DNA from: Mesorhizobium xinjiangense
GTDB taxonomy: Bacteria; Pseudomonadota; Alphaproteobacteria; Rhizobiales; Rhizobiaceae
Direction: 5' to 3'
Length of the DNA stretch: 64,000 bases
Assembly (NCBI RefSeq): GCF_009749525.1
Contig: NZ_WOAC01000027.1
Span: 1-64,000, forward strand
Shown here: positions 8,639 to 17,496 of the stretch, in pieces
How positions within the stretch are numbered: position 1 is the first letter of the stretch
How the letters are laid out: the number at the start of each line of letters is the position of its first letter
The notes under the pieces: model-generated
The model's input: the letters and a program-made list of their open reading frames with translations, nothing else
What the model was told of the DNA's origin: nothing
Databases searched by the model: none
Made by a program: the position numbers and the translations under genes

Positions 8639-10300
8639 ATGAATCTGTCCAAGAGGCATATCTCACATCTGTTCGCCGCCGCGCTCGCGGTCTCCACATT
8701 GCTCTCCTCTCCCTTGCATGTGCACGCGCAGGAGCGTCCCAACATCACGGTCGCGGTGCAGCAGGTCGTCAACGCCGGCGCACTCGACGTATTGCGTGAA
8801 CAGTCCAATGTGGGCGCCCGCGTCTTCTACTCGATCTTCGAAACACTGATCGACTACGAGCGCCAGGAGCCGAACCTGCCGATGAAGCCCGGCCTTGCGA
8901 CGGAATGGAAGCGCATTGACGACAAGACAGTGGAACTGAAGTTGCGCGAAGGCGTGAAGTTCCACAATGGCGACGTGATGACGGCCGACGACGTGGTTTT
9001 CACCTTCTCGCCCGAGCGTTTCGGCACACTGCCGGAACAGGTAGCCGCGCAAAACGAAGGCAAGGAACTGTTCACGACCTCGGTCTCCAGCATTGAGGGC
9101 AAGGTTCCGCCGCCAGAGGTCGCTGCCGTGGCCGCCCGCGCCTGGCCGAACCTCGACCGCGTCGAAAAAGTCGACGATATGACGGTGCGCTTCATCTCCA
9201 AGGTGCCCGACCCGACCCTGGAAGGACGCATCTCGCGCTACGGCGCGGAAATCCTCAGCGAACGGGGTTACCGCGAAGCCGAGACCTGGTACGATTTCGC
9301 ACGCAAGCCAGTCGGCACGGGCCCCTACAAGGTGAAGGAATTCAAGCCCGACAACGTGCTGGTGCTGGAGGCCCACGACGACTACTGGGGCGGCGAGCCG
9401 CCGATCAAGGAGCTACGCTTCGTCGTCGTCCCCGAGATCGCCAGCCGCGTCAACGGCCTGCTTTCGGGCGAATACGACTTTATCACCGATCTGCCGCCGG
9501 ATCAGATCGAGACGGTCGACAGCCAGGACGCCTTCGAGGTCGTCGGCGGTCCGATCACCAATCATCGCCTTCTGGTCTTTGACAAGAACAACGGCCCGAT
9601 GCGCGATCCGCGGATCCGTCAGGCCATGACCCACGCGATCGACCGCCAGGCCATCGTCGATGCGCTGTGGGGCGGCCGCACACGCGTGCCGGCCGGGCTG
9701 CAATGGGAGTATTATGCTGACATGTTCCTGTCCGACTGGACGGTGCCGGAATACGATCCGGAGAAGGCGCGTGCCCTGGTTGATGAAGCGGACTACAATG
9801 GCGAGCCGATCACCTTCCGCGTTCTCAACAACTACTACACCAACCAGGTGACCAACGCGCAGCTCCTGGCCGAATCCTTCCGGCAGGTCGGGCTCAATGT
9901 CGAGCTCGACATGAGGGAGAATTGGCAGCAGATCTTCGACACTGACAGCGGGCCGCGCATGGTGCGCGATTGGTCGAACTCCGCCCCCTTCCCCGATCCG
10001 GTCGCCTCCATTGTCAACCAGCACTGCCAGAACGGCCAGCAGCAACAGGTCGGCGAATGGACCAATGAGGAGTTCAACAAGCTCTGCATCAAGCTGGAGA
10101 CGTCAACGGACCTTCAGGTTCGCCGCGACACCTTCCGCCGCATGCTCGAGATCGCCGAGCGTGAAGACCCCGCCTATACCGTGCTGCACCAGAACGCCAT
10201 TTTCTACGGCAAGCGCACGGATATCGACTGGGACTGGTCGGGCCTGCAATCGATGGACTTCCGCACCGGAAACTTCTCCATCGAGGCGGCGTCCAACTAG
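8639..10300 (+). CDS. ABC transporter substrate-binding protein, SBP_bac_5 family
   Basis: 553 residues from ATG 8639, after GAAAGAGGGG. A Sec signal peptide ends near SPLHVHAQ. The SBP_bac_5 (DppA/OppA/NikA) fold is seen in LREGVKFHNGDVMTADDVVFTFSPERFG, KPVGTGPYKVKEF and DPRIRQAMTHAIDRQAIV. It binds a ligand in the periplasm and delivers it to the permeases encoded downstream. The family covers dipeptides, oligopeptides, opines, sugars and metals, so the ligand cannot be read from sequence. A TIM-barrel isomerase at the operon end hints at a carbohydrate or opine-like ligand. Confidence 0.92.
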   Translation: MNLSKRHISHLFAAALAVSTLLSSPLHVHAQERPNITVAVQQVVNAGALDVLREQSNVGARVFYSIFETLIDYERQEPNLPMKPGLATEWKRIDDKTVELKLREGVKFHNGDVMTADDVVFTFSPERFGTLPEQVAAQNEGKELFTTSVSSIEGKVPPPEVAAVAARAWPNLDRVEKVDDMTVRFISKVPDPTLEGRISRYGAEILSERGYREAETWYDFARKPVGTGPYKVKEFKPDNVLVLEAHDDYWGGEPPIKELRFVVVPEIASRVNGLLSGEYDFITDLPPDQIETVDSQDAFEVVGGPITNHRLLVFDKNNGPMRDPRIRQAMTHAIDRQAIVDALWGGRTRVPAGLQWEYYADMFLSDWTVPEYDPEKARALVDEADYNGEPITFRVLNNYYTNQVTNAQLLAESFRQVGLNVELDMRENWQQIFDTDSGPRMVRDWSNSAPFPDPVASIVNQHCQNGQQQQVGEWTNEEFNKLCIKLETSTDLQVRRDTFRRMLEIAEREDPAYTVLHQNAIFYGKRTDIDWDWSGLQSMDFRTGNFSIEAASN

Positions 10301-10312
10301 ATACGCGATCTG

Positions 10313-10334
10313 GGGGCGTCCCCTCGGACGCCCC
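10313..10334 (+). terminator. Intra-operon hairpin after the binding-protein gene
   Basis: GGGGCGTCC (10313-10321) and GGACGCCCC (10326-10334) form a perfect 9-bp stem with a 4-base loop, followed by TCATCTCTTT. It sits 12 bp after the binding-protein stop and before the ATPase gene. Such hairpins commonly stabilise or partly terminate transcripts so that the binding protein is made in excess. Confidence 0.65.
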
Positions 10335-10382
10335 TCATCTCTTTCAGGGCAGGATTTTGCCGCAACCAACGAGGATTCCCGC

Positions 10383-11426
10383 ATGAGCGTGGCCTCCGAA
10401 CCGCTCCTTGCCATTCGCGACCTGACCGTCGAGTTCGATCAGGGTGACCACTTCGTGCAGGCGTTGCATGGCGTGGATATCGTCATCGAGCGCGGCCAGT
10501 CGGTTGGCATTGTCGGAGAGTCCGGCTGCGGCAAGTCGATAACCTGGCTTGCCGTGCTCGGGTTGCTTGGTAGCCGGGCGCGATGTGCCGGCTCCGTAAA
10601 GCTGGACGGAGAGCAGATCCTCAACCGGCCGGACCGCGAGCTTACCCGCATTCGCGGCTCGCGCATCGCCATGATCTTCCAGGACCCGGCGAGTTCGCTC
10701 AACCCTGTGCACCGTATCGGCCGCCAGATCGGCGAGGTGTTGATGCTTCATCGCGGGTTGACCGGACGGGCCGCCCGCGCCGAAGCGCATCGGCTTCTCG
10801 ACCGGGTCGGCATATCCAATGCCCTGCAGCGGCTCGACGAATATCCGCACGAGCTTTCGGGCGGCATGAACCAGCGCGCGATGATTGCCATGGCGCTCGC
10901 CGGCGAACCGGATCTTCTGATCGCCGACGAGCCGACCACGGCGCTCGATGCCACCATCCAGGCGCAGATCCTCGATCTGCTGCACGAATTGCGTTGCGAG
11001 AACGACATGGGACTGGTGCTCGTCTCACACGATCTCGGCGTGGTCGCCGACATGGCCGAGCGCGTAGCGGTGATGTATTGCGGACGCGTGATCGAGGAGA
11101 GCCCGGGGGACCGGCTGTTCGATGCGCCGCGACATCCCTATACGCGTGGCCTGATGGCTGCCCTACCCGATATCGACGGGCCGAAACGGCGGCTGAAATC
11201 CATTGCGGGTACCGTCCCACCGCCCCGCCATCTGCCGCCTGGTTGCGCCTTCGGGCCGCGCTGCGCCCACGCCACGCCGGAATGTGCCACCCACAGGCCG
11301 GATTTGCGGCCGGCCGGGGCGCCGCGCCATCGCGCGGCCTGCCTGCACACCGATCTGATCGCCGACAGCCTCGACACCGGGCTTGCGGTTCCGGAAGCGG
11401 CGGATGCCGAATGGGAGACGGCGTGA
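10383..11426 (+). CDS. Peptide-type ABC transporter ATP-binding protein (DppD/OppD-like)
   Basis: 347 residues. Walker A GESGCGKS, signature LSGGMNQR, Walker B LLIADEP and switch His in LVSHDLG are all intact. The C-terminal oligopeptide/dipeptide extension has the Cys cluster CAFGPRCAHATPEC. It powers import together with the second ATPase. Its stop overlaps the next start by one base (TGATG at 11424-11428), showing a tight operon. Confidence 0.95.
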   Translation: MSVASEPLLAIRDLTVEFDQGDHFVQALHGVDIVIERGQSVGIVGESGCGKSITWLAVLGLLGSRARCAGSVKLDGEQILNRPDRELTRIRGSRIAMIFQDPASSLNPVHRIGRQIGEVLMLHRGLTGRAARAEAHRLLDRVGISNALQRLDEYPHELSGGMNQRAMIAMALAGEPDLLIADEPTTALDATIQAQILDLLHELRCENDMGLVLVSHDLGVVADMAERVAVMYCGRVIEESPGDRLFDAPRHPYTRGLMAALPDIDGPKRRLKSIAGTVPPPRHLPPGCAFGPRCAHATPECATHRPDLRPAGAPRHRAACLHTDLIADSLDTGLAVPEAADAEWETA

Positions 11427-12424
11427 TGGCTCTTCTTCGCGTCCGCGAGCTGAAGCGCCACTATGATGTGCGCCTTCCCGGCGGCCTGATGGGCCGGCGT
11501 GCAAAACTCAAGGCAGTGGACGGCATCAGTTTCGACGTCGAAAAAGGCAAGACGCTTGGCCTTGTCGGGGAATCGGGCTGCGGTAAATCCACCACCGCCA
11601 AGCTGGTGCTCGGCCTGATCCCGGCCAATGCCGGCAGCATCACCTTCGACGGCAAGCCGGTGACAGCCAGCCATGATGCAGCCTGGCGCGCCATGCGCCG
11701 GCGCATGCAGATGATCTACCAGGATCCGCTTGGCGCTCTCGACCGCCGCCTGCCGATCGCCGACCAGATCGGCGAACCCCTGGTTATTCACGAGCCAGGG
11801 TTGGCTGCCTCGTACCGTCGCGAGCGGGTCGCCGAGCTCATGGCCGCCGTCGGCCTGCGCCGCGACCAGGCCGGCAGCTATCCTCACGAGCTTTCCGGCG
11901 GTCAGCGCCAGCGTGTCATCATCGCCCGCGCCCTTGCGCTCAGCCCGGATTTTCTCGTCTGCGACGAACCGGTCTCCGCCCTCGACGTGTCGATCCAGGC
12001 GCAGGTTCTGAACCTGCTTGAGGATCTCAGGGCGAAGAACGGCTTCGCCTCGCTGTTCATCAGCCATGACCTGAAGGTGGTGCGACAGATGTCGAATCGC
12101 GTTGCCGTCATGTATCTCGGGCTGATCGTCGAGGAAGGCCCTCCGGAGGCGATTTTTCACGATCCGATGCACCCCTATACGCGTGCGCTGGTCTCCGCCA
12201 TTCCGACACCGGCGCGGCGTGGCCGTCGCGAGCGGATCGTTCTCCAGGGAGATCCGCCCAATCCGGTCGACAAGCCGGCCGGTTGCCCGTTCCATCCCCG
12301 TTGTCCTTCGGCGATGGACATATGCCGCACAACGCCGCCGAAATTGATCGGGCACGGACCGCGCAGGGTTGCCTGCCATTTGCATGACGATGCGCCCGAA
12401 ACACGACTGATCGCCGCGGAGTAA
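11426..12424 (+). CDS. Peptide-type ABC transporter ATP-binding protein (DppF/OppF-like)
   Basis: 332 residues starting at the ATG that overlaps the previous stop. Walker A GESGCGKS, QDPLGALDRR Q-loop, signature LSGGQRQR, Walker B FLVCDEP and LFISHDLK are present. The C-terminal extension has CPFHPRCPSAMDIC. It pairs with the preceding ATPase as the heterodimeric motor. The open frame runs much further upstream through the previous gene, but that part is antisense-free shadow and not protein. Confidence 0.95.
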   Translation: MALLRVRELKRHYDVRLPGGLMGRRAKLKAVDGISFDVEKGKTLGLVGESGCGKSTTAKLVLGLIPANAGSITFDGKPVTASHDAAWRAMRRRMQMIYQDPLGALDRRLPIADQIGEPLVIHEPGLAASYRRERVAELMAAVGLRRDQAGSYPHELSGGQRQRVIIARALALSPDFLVCDEPVSALDVSIQAQVLNLLEDLRAKNGFASLFISHDLKVVRQMSNRVAVMYLGLIVEEGPPEAIFHDPMHPYTRALVSAIPTPARRGRRERIVLQGDPPNPVDKPAGCPFHPRCPSAMDICRTTPPKLIGHGPRRVACHLHDDAPETRLIAAE

Positions 12425-12427
12425 GCC

Positions 12428-13363
12428 TTGCTCGCCTATGTCCTCAACCGTATGGGCCGCGCCCTCGTCACCATCGTCATCATCGTTTCGCTGGCCTTCG
12501 TCATCCTGCGCCTTTCGGGCGATCCGGCCATCACCATCCTCGGCCCGGAGGCGCCGCCGCAGGCGGTCGAGGCCTTTCGCAAGGCTTGGGGCCTCGATCA
12601 GCCCATCTGGGTGCAATATCTGAAATATTTCAGCGCCGTGTTCCAGGGCGATCTGGGCAATTCCATGCGCGACGGGCGCTCGGCACTCGCCGTCGTGTGG
12701 GAACGTGTGCCGCTGACGCTGGCCATCACCGTGCCTGCGCTTCTCATCAACATCTTGATCGGCCTGCCTGCCGGCGTGCTCGCGGCGCTCTTGCGCAACA
12801 CCGCCTTCGATCGGCTGATCATGACTGTCTCGGTGATCGGCTTCACCGTGCCCAGCTTCGTCATGGGCCTGACGCTGGCGCTTGTCTTCGCCGTCTCGTT
12901 CAGGCTCCTACCCTCGGGCGGTTCCGGCACGATCGCCCACGCGGTGCTGCCGGTGGTAACGATGGGAATTATCGGCGCGGCGGTCATTGCCCGCTTCACG
13001 CGGTCGGCCATGCTGGAGGTCCTTGGGCAGCCCTATATCCGCACCGCCTCAGCTAAGGGCGCCGCGTGGTCGCGCGTCATCATGCGTCATGCACTCGCCA
13101 ACGCCGCCATCCCCACGATGACGATCATCGGCTTCATGGTGGGCTCGCTGGTGGCCGGTGCCGTCGTCGTTGAAAGCGTGTTCTCCTGGCCGGGCGTCGG
13201 GCGACTACTGGTCACCGCCGTCGCCAATCGGGACCTCGCCGTGGTGCAGGTCATACTGCTGTTCATCGGCTTCACCATGGTGACGGCCAACCTCGCCGTC
13301 GACCTCCTCTATGGCTGGGTCGATCCGCGCTTGCGTACGAAAGCAGACAGAGCGGGAACCTGA
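12428..13363 (+). CDS. ABC transporter permease (DppB/OppB-like)
   Basis: 311 residues, six predicted membrane segments. It starts at TTG 12428 (LAYVLNRMGRALVT), the expected N-terminus of DppB-type permeases. The binding-protein-dependent transport domain and the EAA loop (SAKGAAWSRVIMRHALANA) are clear, as is the family ending LAVDLLYGWVDPRLR. It forms the translocation channel with the next permease. Confidence 0.93.
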   Translation: MLAYVLNRMGRALVTIVIIVSLAFVILRLSGDPAITILGPEAPPQAVEAFRKAWGLDQPIWVQYLKYFSAVFQGDLGNSMRDGRSALAVVWERVPLTLAITVPALLINILIGLPAGVLAALLRNTAFDRLIMTVSVIGFTVPSFVMGLTLALVFAVSFRLLPSGGSGTIAHAVLPVVTMGIIGAAVIARFTRSAMLEVLGQPYIRTASAKGAAWSRVIMRHALANAAIPTMTIIGFMVGSLVAGAVVVESVFSWPGVGRLLVTAVANRDLAVVQVILLFIGFTMVTANLAVDLLYGWVDPRLRTKADRAGT

Positions 13364-13365
13364 CC

Positions 13366-14277
13366 ATGAGCGTCGAAACCTTCCCTGACGAGGAGCCGCG
13401 GCACGGCTCTGGCGGCAGCGTCCACAACGCCAAGAGCCGGCTCAAGGTCTTCTTCGAAGCCCGGCCGCCGACCGTTCTTCTGGCGCTGGCCTGGATCGGG
13501 CTCATGCTGATCGTGGTGGCTTTCGCCCCGCTGCTTGCGCCATACGACTATCTGGCCATCAGCCTGTCCGACCGTCTCGCGCCGCCCGTCTTTCTCGACG
13601 GCGGCTGGGTGCATCCCCTCGGCACCGACGAACTGGGCCGCGACGTGCTCTCACGCCTCCTGATGTCGATCCGCATCTCCATCGTCATCGCCTTCCTGTC
13701 GACGCTGATCGCCGCAACGCTCGGTGTCTCCCTCGGCTTCTTCGCCGCCTATTTCCGCGGCCGGGCGGAGCAGGTGATTTTGATGATGATCGACGCACAG
13801 GCAGCCATGCCCTTCATGATCATTGCGCTCGCCGTGCTCGCTTTCTTCGGCAATTCGCTCGTCCTCTTTACCGTGCTGATGGGCTTCTACGGCTGGGAAC
13901 GCATCGCCCGCATCGCCCGCGGCCTGGCGCTTTCGGCGAACGAGCAAGGCTATGCTACTGCCGTGCGCGATCTCGGCGCCTCGCCCTGGCGCATTTATGG
14001 CCGGCACATCCTGCCCAACATTGCTTCGACGCTGATCGTCTCGATGACGCTGAATTTCCCCGAAGTCATCCTCCTGGAATCGGGTCTCTCCTTCCTCGGT
14101 CTCGGCGTTCAGCCGCCGCTTTCCTCTCTGGGCAACATGGTGGGCTACGGCCGCGACTACATCCAGTCGGCGCCCTGGATCATGCTTGCCCCCAGCCTCG
14201 TCATCGTTCTCACCACGCTTGCCATCTCGATCATCGGAGACTGGCTACGCGATCTCTTCGACCCGACACTGCGATGA
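13366..14277 (+). CDS. ABC transporter permease (DppC/OppC-like)
   Basis: 303 residues. The N-terminal OppC_N segment and HPLGTDELGRDVLSRLL are typical of DppC. The EAA loop reads AVRDLGASPWRIYGRHILPN, and FPEVILLESGLSFLGLGVQPP is a family hallmark. It starts two bases after the DppB-like stop and completes the importer. Confidence 0.93.
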   Translation: MSVETFPDEEPRHGSGGSVHNAKSRLKVFFEARPPTVLLALAWIGLMLIVVAFAPLLAPYDYLAISLSDRLAPPVFLDGGWVHPLGTDELGRDVLSRLLMSIRISIVIAFLSTLIAATLGVSLGFFAAYFRGRAEQVILMMIDAQAAMPFMIIALAVLAFFGNSLVLFTVLMGFYGWERIARIARGLALSANEQGYATAVRDLGASPWRIYGRHILPNIASTLIVSMTLNFPEVILLESGLSFLGLGVQPPLSSLGNMVGYGRDYIQSAPWIMLAPSLVIVLTTLAISIIGDWLRDLFDPTLR

Positions 14278-14288
14278 AAGGAAACGCC

Positions 14289-15200
14289 ATGACAGCACTC
14301 GGCACAGGCATATCCGCCCAACTGGACAAGATGGACCTCACCGATTTCGCCGGCATTCTCGACAATATCGAGTCTCTCGGCGCCGAGACGATAGAGATCC
14401 CGCTATACGACATGGATATCGTCGTCGGCGGCCGGATTCGCCCGGAGCGGCTCAAGCTGATGAAGGACGCCTGTTTGGGACGCGACGTCACCTATACGGT
14501 CCATGGCCCGCTCGCCACCAATTTCATGGACCAGCCGTTCCGTCTGGAACGCCACATGGACGTGTTGAAGGCCTCGCTCGACGCCAGCGCCGAGATCGGC
14601 GCCGTGCACTATGTCATGCATACGGGCCTGATCCCCATGCAGCTTGCCGAAGGTATCGAGGCGGCCTACGGACGGCAGCGGGAGATGCTGGCCAGTGCCG
14701 GCGATTATGCGCGCGAGCGCAACATTGTGCTCTGCGTCGAGAACCTCTTCGGCGGCTATGAGGGCAAGGTCCACACGGCCACGCCGTCGCGGCTCGCACG
14801 CGAGTTGGGCGCCATCGATCACAGCCATGTCCTGGCAACGCTCGATTTCTCCCACGCCTATCTCCACTGCAACTTCCTGGGCATCGACTATCTCAGCGAG
14901 ATCGAGCAGCTGTCGCCCTATGCCAAGCACCTCCATATGCACGATTCCTTCGGCCGCCAAGACGATGTGTGGATGTTCACCGACGGCGAACGCACAGCCT
15001 ATGGCCACGGCGATCTACATCTGCCGGTCGGCTGGGGGAACATTCCCTGGACGGACGTCTTTGAGCGTTGCCTGTTTCCGGAAAAGTCGGTCTTCAACAT
15101 CGAGCTCAAGAAACGCTACTGGTACAAGGCGCGCAGCGTGATCGAAACCTCGAAGACCTACGCCGCGAATGTGCGCACACTGGAACGCAGCGCCGCTTGA
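14289..15200 (+). CDS. Sugar phosphate isomerase/epimerase-type TIM barrel protein
   Basis: 303 residues of the xylose-isomerase-like/AP endonuclease 2 superfamily. ATG 14289 is favoured over 14274 because AAAGGA precedes it. Candidate metal ligands are seen in VMHTG, CVENLFGG, ATLDFSHAYLH and HLHMHDSFG. Family members isomerise or epimerise sugars and polyols. It follows the permease directly, so it probably processes the imported compound. The exact substrate cannot be inferred. Confidence 0.82.
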   Translation: MTALGTGISAQLDKMDLTDFAGILDNIESLGAETIEIPLYDMDIVVGGRIRPERLKLMKDACLGRDVTYTVHGPLATNFMDQPFRLERHMDVLKASLDASAEIGAVHYVMHTGLIPMQLAEGIEAAYGRQREMLASAGDYARERNIVLCVENLFGGYEGKVHTATPSRLARELGAIDHSHVLATLDFSHAYLHCNFLGIDYLSEIEQLSPYAKHLHMHDSFGRQDDVWMFTDGERTAYGHGDLHLPVGWGNIPWTDVFERCLFPEKSVFNIELKKRYWYKARSVIETSKTYAANVRTLERSAA

Positions 15201-15228
15201 TGGCTCTGCTTACCGCTTCGGGAATGAT

Positions 15229-15573
15229 CTAGCAGGCCGTTGAAGAGGTGTCTGGTTTCGCCCTGAGGATGGCTTCATCGCCGTTGTGATAGGCGAAGGT
15301 GATCTCGATGGAGCCGTCGTCGAGCAATTCTGCATGGCCCTCGCCGGTGACCTCGTCCATTTCATCGAATCCCGCCCATGTGAAGAAGACCATCGAGGGG
15401 CTGTAGCCGAGGTCAAGGGTCGCTTGCATAGCGCCGAAGGTGATTTCGCCACGGTTGCCGGCGCTGATCATGATCGTAGCGGGGCCGCAGAGATCGAGAT
15501 AATCGTGATCCCACAGATCGGCCTCGACGATGCGCCAGCGACCGAGCAGACGGCAGTGTTCCGACGCCTTCAT
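15229..15573 (-). CDS. Conserved hypothetical protein
   Basis: 114 residues from ATG 15573 (MKASEHCRLLGRWRIVEADL). Predicted mostly beta structure with CGPATIMIS, GEITFGAMQA, FTWAGFDEMDEVTGEG and SIEITFAYHNGDEA. It resembles widespread uncharacterised proteins of about this length. The start overlaps the stop of an IS5-type transposase fragment (ATGA), so translation may be coupled to the relic. Confidence 0.75.
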   Translation of the reverse strand: MKASEHCRLLGRWRIVEADLWDHDYLDLCGPATIMISAGNRGEITFGAMQATLDLGYSPSMVFFTWAGFDEMDEVTGEGHAELLDDGSIEITFAYHNGDEAILRAKPDTSSTAC

Positions 15574-15855
15574 GTCGACACCGCAACGAGTTTCGGCAGT
15601 CGCACCAGATTGTAGGCAGCAGCCGCGAAGGTGAATGCCCAACCGACACGATCCTGGCCGCGAAAGCAGGTCTTGCGCTGCCCGGCGATCGACTTGATCC
15701 AACCGAAAGCCTCTTCGATGCGCTCTCGGATCCGCAGGCTGACAGCGTAGCCGCGGTGCCGCGTCGTGCGACCGTCAATTGCCGAACGCCGGCCGGTCGT
15801 GTTCTGCGTCACATGCGGCGTTACCCTCATCGAGCGCAGTTCATTAGTGATCTTG
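15570..15855 (-). pseudogene. IS5-type transposase, C-terminal fragment
   Basis: The frame contains MRVTPHVTQNTTGRRSAIDG, RHRGYAVSLRIRERIEEAFGW (catalytic Glu region) and VGWAFTFAAAAYNLVRLPKL, all typical of the C-terminal third of IS5-like DDE transposases. The N-terminal two thirds with the catalytic Asp residues are missing. The right junction is near 15855, just before a decayed plus-strand gene. Confidence 0.8.
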
Positions 15856-15882
15856 TGGCGAAATTGTGTCATGGGTACCGGA

Positions 15883-16306
15883 TGAGGACGATGCTGCGCA
15901 TCATTGGTGACCGTCTGACGGGTGGCTTTCTGGCTGCCCTGGTCGCCTATGTGATGCTGCTCTAGGGTCTTGTCAGCGCTTTTGCGCAGGCGCCCTTGCG
16001 GCGCCGCAGCCGGGATCGACCTTTGTCATCTGTTCGCTGACCGGTGCTACACCCGGCACGGAAGGCGCCACCGACGATCCGCTGGAGCGGGCAGCACACC
16101 ATTGTTGCGCCGCGCTATGCCAGGCCGCGGCGTCTCACAGCCCTGTACTGCCAACCGCTGATCTCGGCCCGGCATTCGAGCCTGAGGTCGAGGCGCAACC
16201 CCATTTCACCGCAATCCAGGCGCAACCCCGCCCAAGTATCGCAGGGTTGTTACCCGAAGCGCGCGCCCCCGCCGTTCCTCTCCATCTGACGACTGAACTG
16301 CAATGA
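15883..16306 (+). pseudogene. DUF2946-family protein, inactivated by a stop and a frameshift
   Basis: The reading MRTMLRIIGDRLTGGFLAAL with the membrane helix VAYVMLL meets an in-frame TAG near 15963. GLVSAFAQAPL follows, and a frameshift near 15999 leads to AAPQPGSTFVICSLTGATPG, AAHHCCAALCQAA and a long tail to TGA 16304-16306. N-terminal helix, ICS motif and HxxCC cluster match DUF2946 proteins, which commonly sit beside copper-handling genes. It directly precedes a PCu(A)C gene, so this was probably a copper-handling operon. Confidence 0.65.
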
Positions 16307-16356
16307 CCGGTGCGCTTGCGTGCGCGGTCGTGTTCTCGTGCATATGGAGATCAGAC

Positions 16357-16689
16357 ATGCGAATTCTTCCGCAATTATTGGCAGCGGCGATGCTGCTCGG
16401 GCCTATGCCCGCGTTCGCCCAGAACTATTCAATTGGCGCGCTGGAGATCAGCCAACCCTTGGCGCGGGCGACACCGAAAGGCGCCCGGACCGGCGGCGGC
16501 TTTCTCACCATCACAAATGAAGGCGAGGACGCCGATCGGCTGGTCAGCGCCGTCTCCCCGATTGCCGAGCGGGTCGAGCTTCACGAAATGAAAGTGGTCG
16601 ACGGCATCATGAAGATGCGTCCGCTGCCCGTCGGCATTGGGATTCCCGCCAGCGAAACCGTCGAGCACCGTATATCTGTGCCCCTTTAA
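16357..16689 (+). pseudogene. PCu(A)C periplasmic copper chaperone, 3'-truncated
   Basis: The start MRILPQLLAAAMLLGPMPAFAQ is a signal peptide. RATPKGARTGGGFLTI, ERVELHEMKVVDGIMKMRP and ETVEHR follow the PCu(A)C fold. The normal ending with the second copper-binding pair (LxPGGYHVMFM) is absent: the frame leaves the family after EHR and stops within three or four codons. With half of the copper site lost, function is doubtful. The 3' junction lies against an AraC-type relic. Confidence 0.8.
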
Positions 16690-16704
16690 TGTTCAGGGGC
16701 CTTC

Positions 16705-16869
16705 ATGGAGATGCGCTTGGAGCGAGCGCGTCATCTCCTCCTGCAGACGGAGTCGGCGATCACAGACGTGGCGGTCGCCTGCGGCTTCATGAATTGCGGG
16801 CATTTTTCGCGCGCCTACCGCACCGCTTACGGGGTGTCGCCAACGATGCAACGGGGGCGATTGAGCTGA
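16705..16869 (+). pseudogene. AraC/GlxA-type regulator, C-terminal HTH fragment
   Basis: 55 codons: MRLERARHLLLQTESAITDV, ACGFMNCGHFSRAYRTAYGVSP. This is the second HTH of AraC-family regulators such as the GlxA/GbdR-like group. The sensor domain and first HTH are missing. Betaine regulators of this type often lie near BCCT and demethylase genes like those that follow, so it could be a leftover of a betaine regulator, but this is inference. Confidence 0.7.
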
Positions 16870-17028
16870 AGCCGAGCACTCGAGGTATACAAGCTGAGGC
16901 TCAAGCTTCGATCGTACGGGATCTCGAACGCCAATGAGCTGTGATCCGGCCAATTGGTCTGGCTACCTACTTGCCTGAACCGTATTATCTTAGTTGGAGT
17001 AGGCGCGAAAAGCCCGCGCGATGCAAAA

Positions 17029-17484
17029 TCAGTCGCGGATGACGGTAACGGAACAGGTCGCATGTCTGACGATCCGGGCGGCATTCGCGCCAAGCAGAAA
17101 ATCGGCCGATCGCGGGCGGTGCGCACCGATCACGATCTGGTCGACCTTCATGTCCTCGGCAACCTCCAGCACCTCCTCGTAGACCTTGCCGTGCCGGGCG
17201 ATCGTCCGGAAGCTGACGCCATCCGGGATCAGGTCCGATGCCACCTCGTTGAGATGGTCGACCGTTACCTGCAGCGCCTTCTTGACGTCCCATTCCTCCG
17301 AACCCCCGGTCTCCCCGCGGATTGCGTAACGCCAGTCGAGGCCGGCGATCATCTCCGGCACCACCGTCATCAGGATGAGTTCAGGGTCCTTCATCGTATT
17401 CCACTGCCTCACTGCGCCGGCAATCACTTTCTCGGTGTTTTCCGCGTCACTCAGATCGACCGGAACCAGGATCCTGTTCGGCAT
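17029..17484 (-). CDS. Universal stress protein (UspA family)
   Basis: 151 residues. ATG 17484 has GAGGAG eight bases upstream; a GTG two codons earlier is too close to it. One UspA domain: NRILVPVDLSDAENTEKV at the N-terminus and VIGAHRPRSADFLLGANAARIVRHATCSV, which resembles the ATP-binding G-x2-G-x9-G-(S/T) pattern but is partly altered. It starts 12 bp after the binding-protein gene stop and so belongs to the transporter operon. Usp proteins are known regulators of osmolyte transporters, as TeaD is for TeaABC. Confidence 0.88.
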   Translation of the reverse strand: MPNRILVPVDLSDAENTEKVIAGAVRQWNTMKDPELILMTVVPEMIAGLDWRYAIRGETGGSEEWDVKKALQVTVDHLNEVASDLIPDGVSFRTIARHGKVYEEVLEVAEDMKVDQIVIGAHRPRSADFLLGANAARIVRHATCSVTVIRD

Positions 17485-17496
17485 CTCCACTTCTCC

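Noticed and set aside
10583-11425. Upstream extension of the DppF-like frame
   Set aside because: It overlaps the DppD-like gene in another frame and lacks any ABC motif; the ATG at 11426 overlaps the DppD stop as expected for an operon.
11138-12616. 492-codon minus-strand frame
   Set aside because: It is antisense to the ABC ATPase and permease genes, with no motifs.
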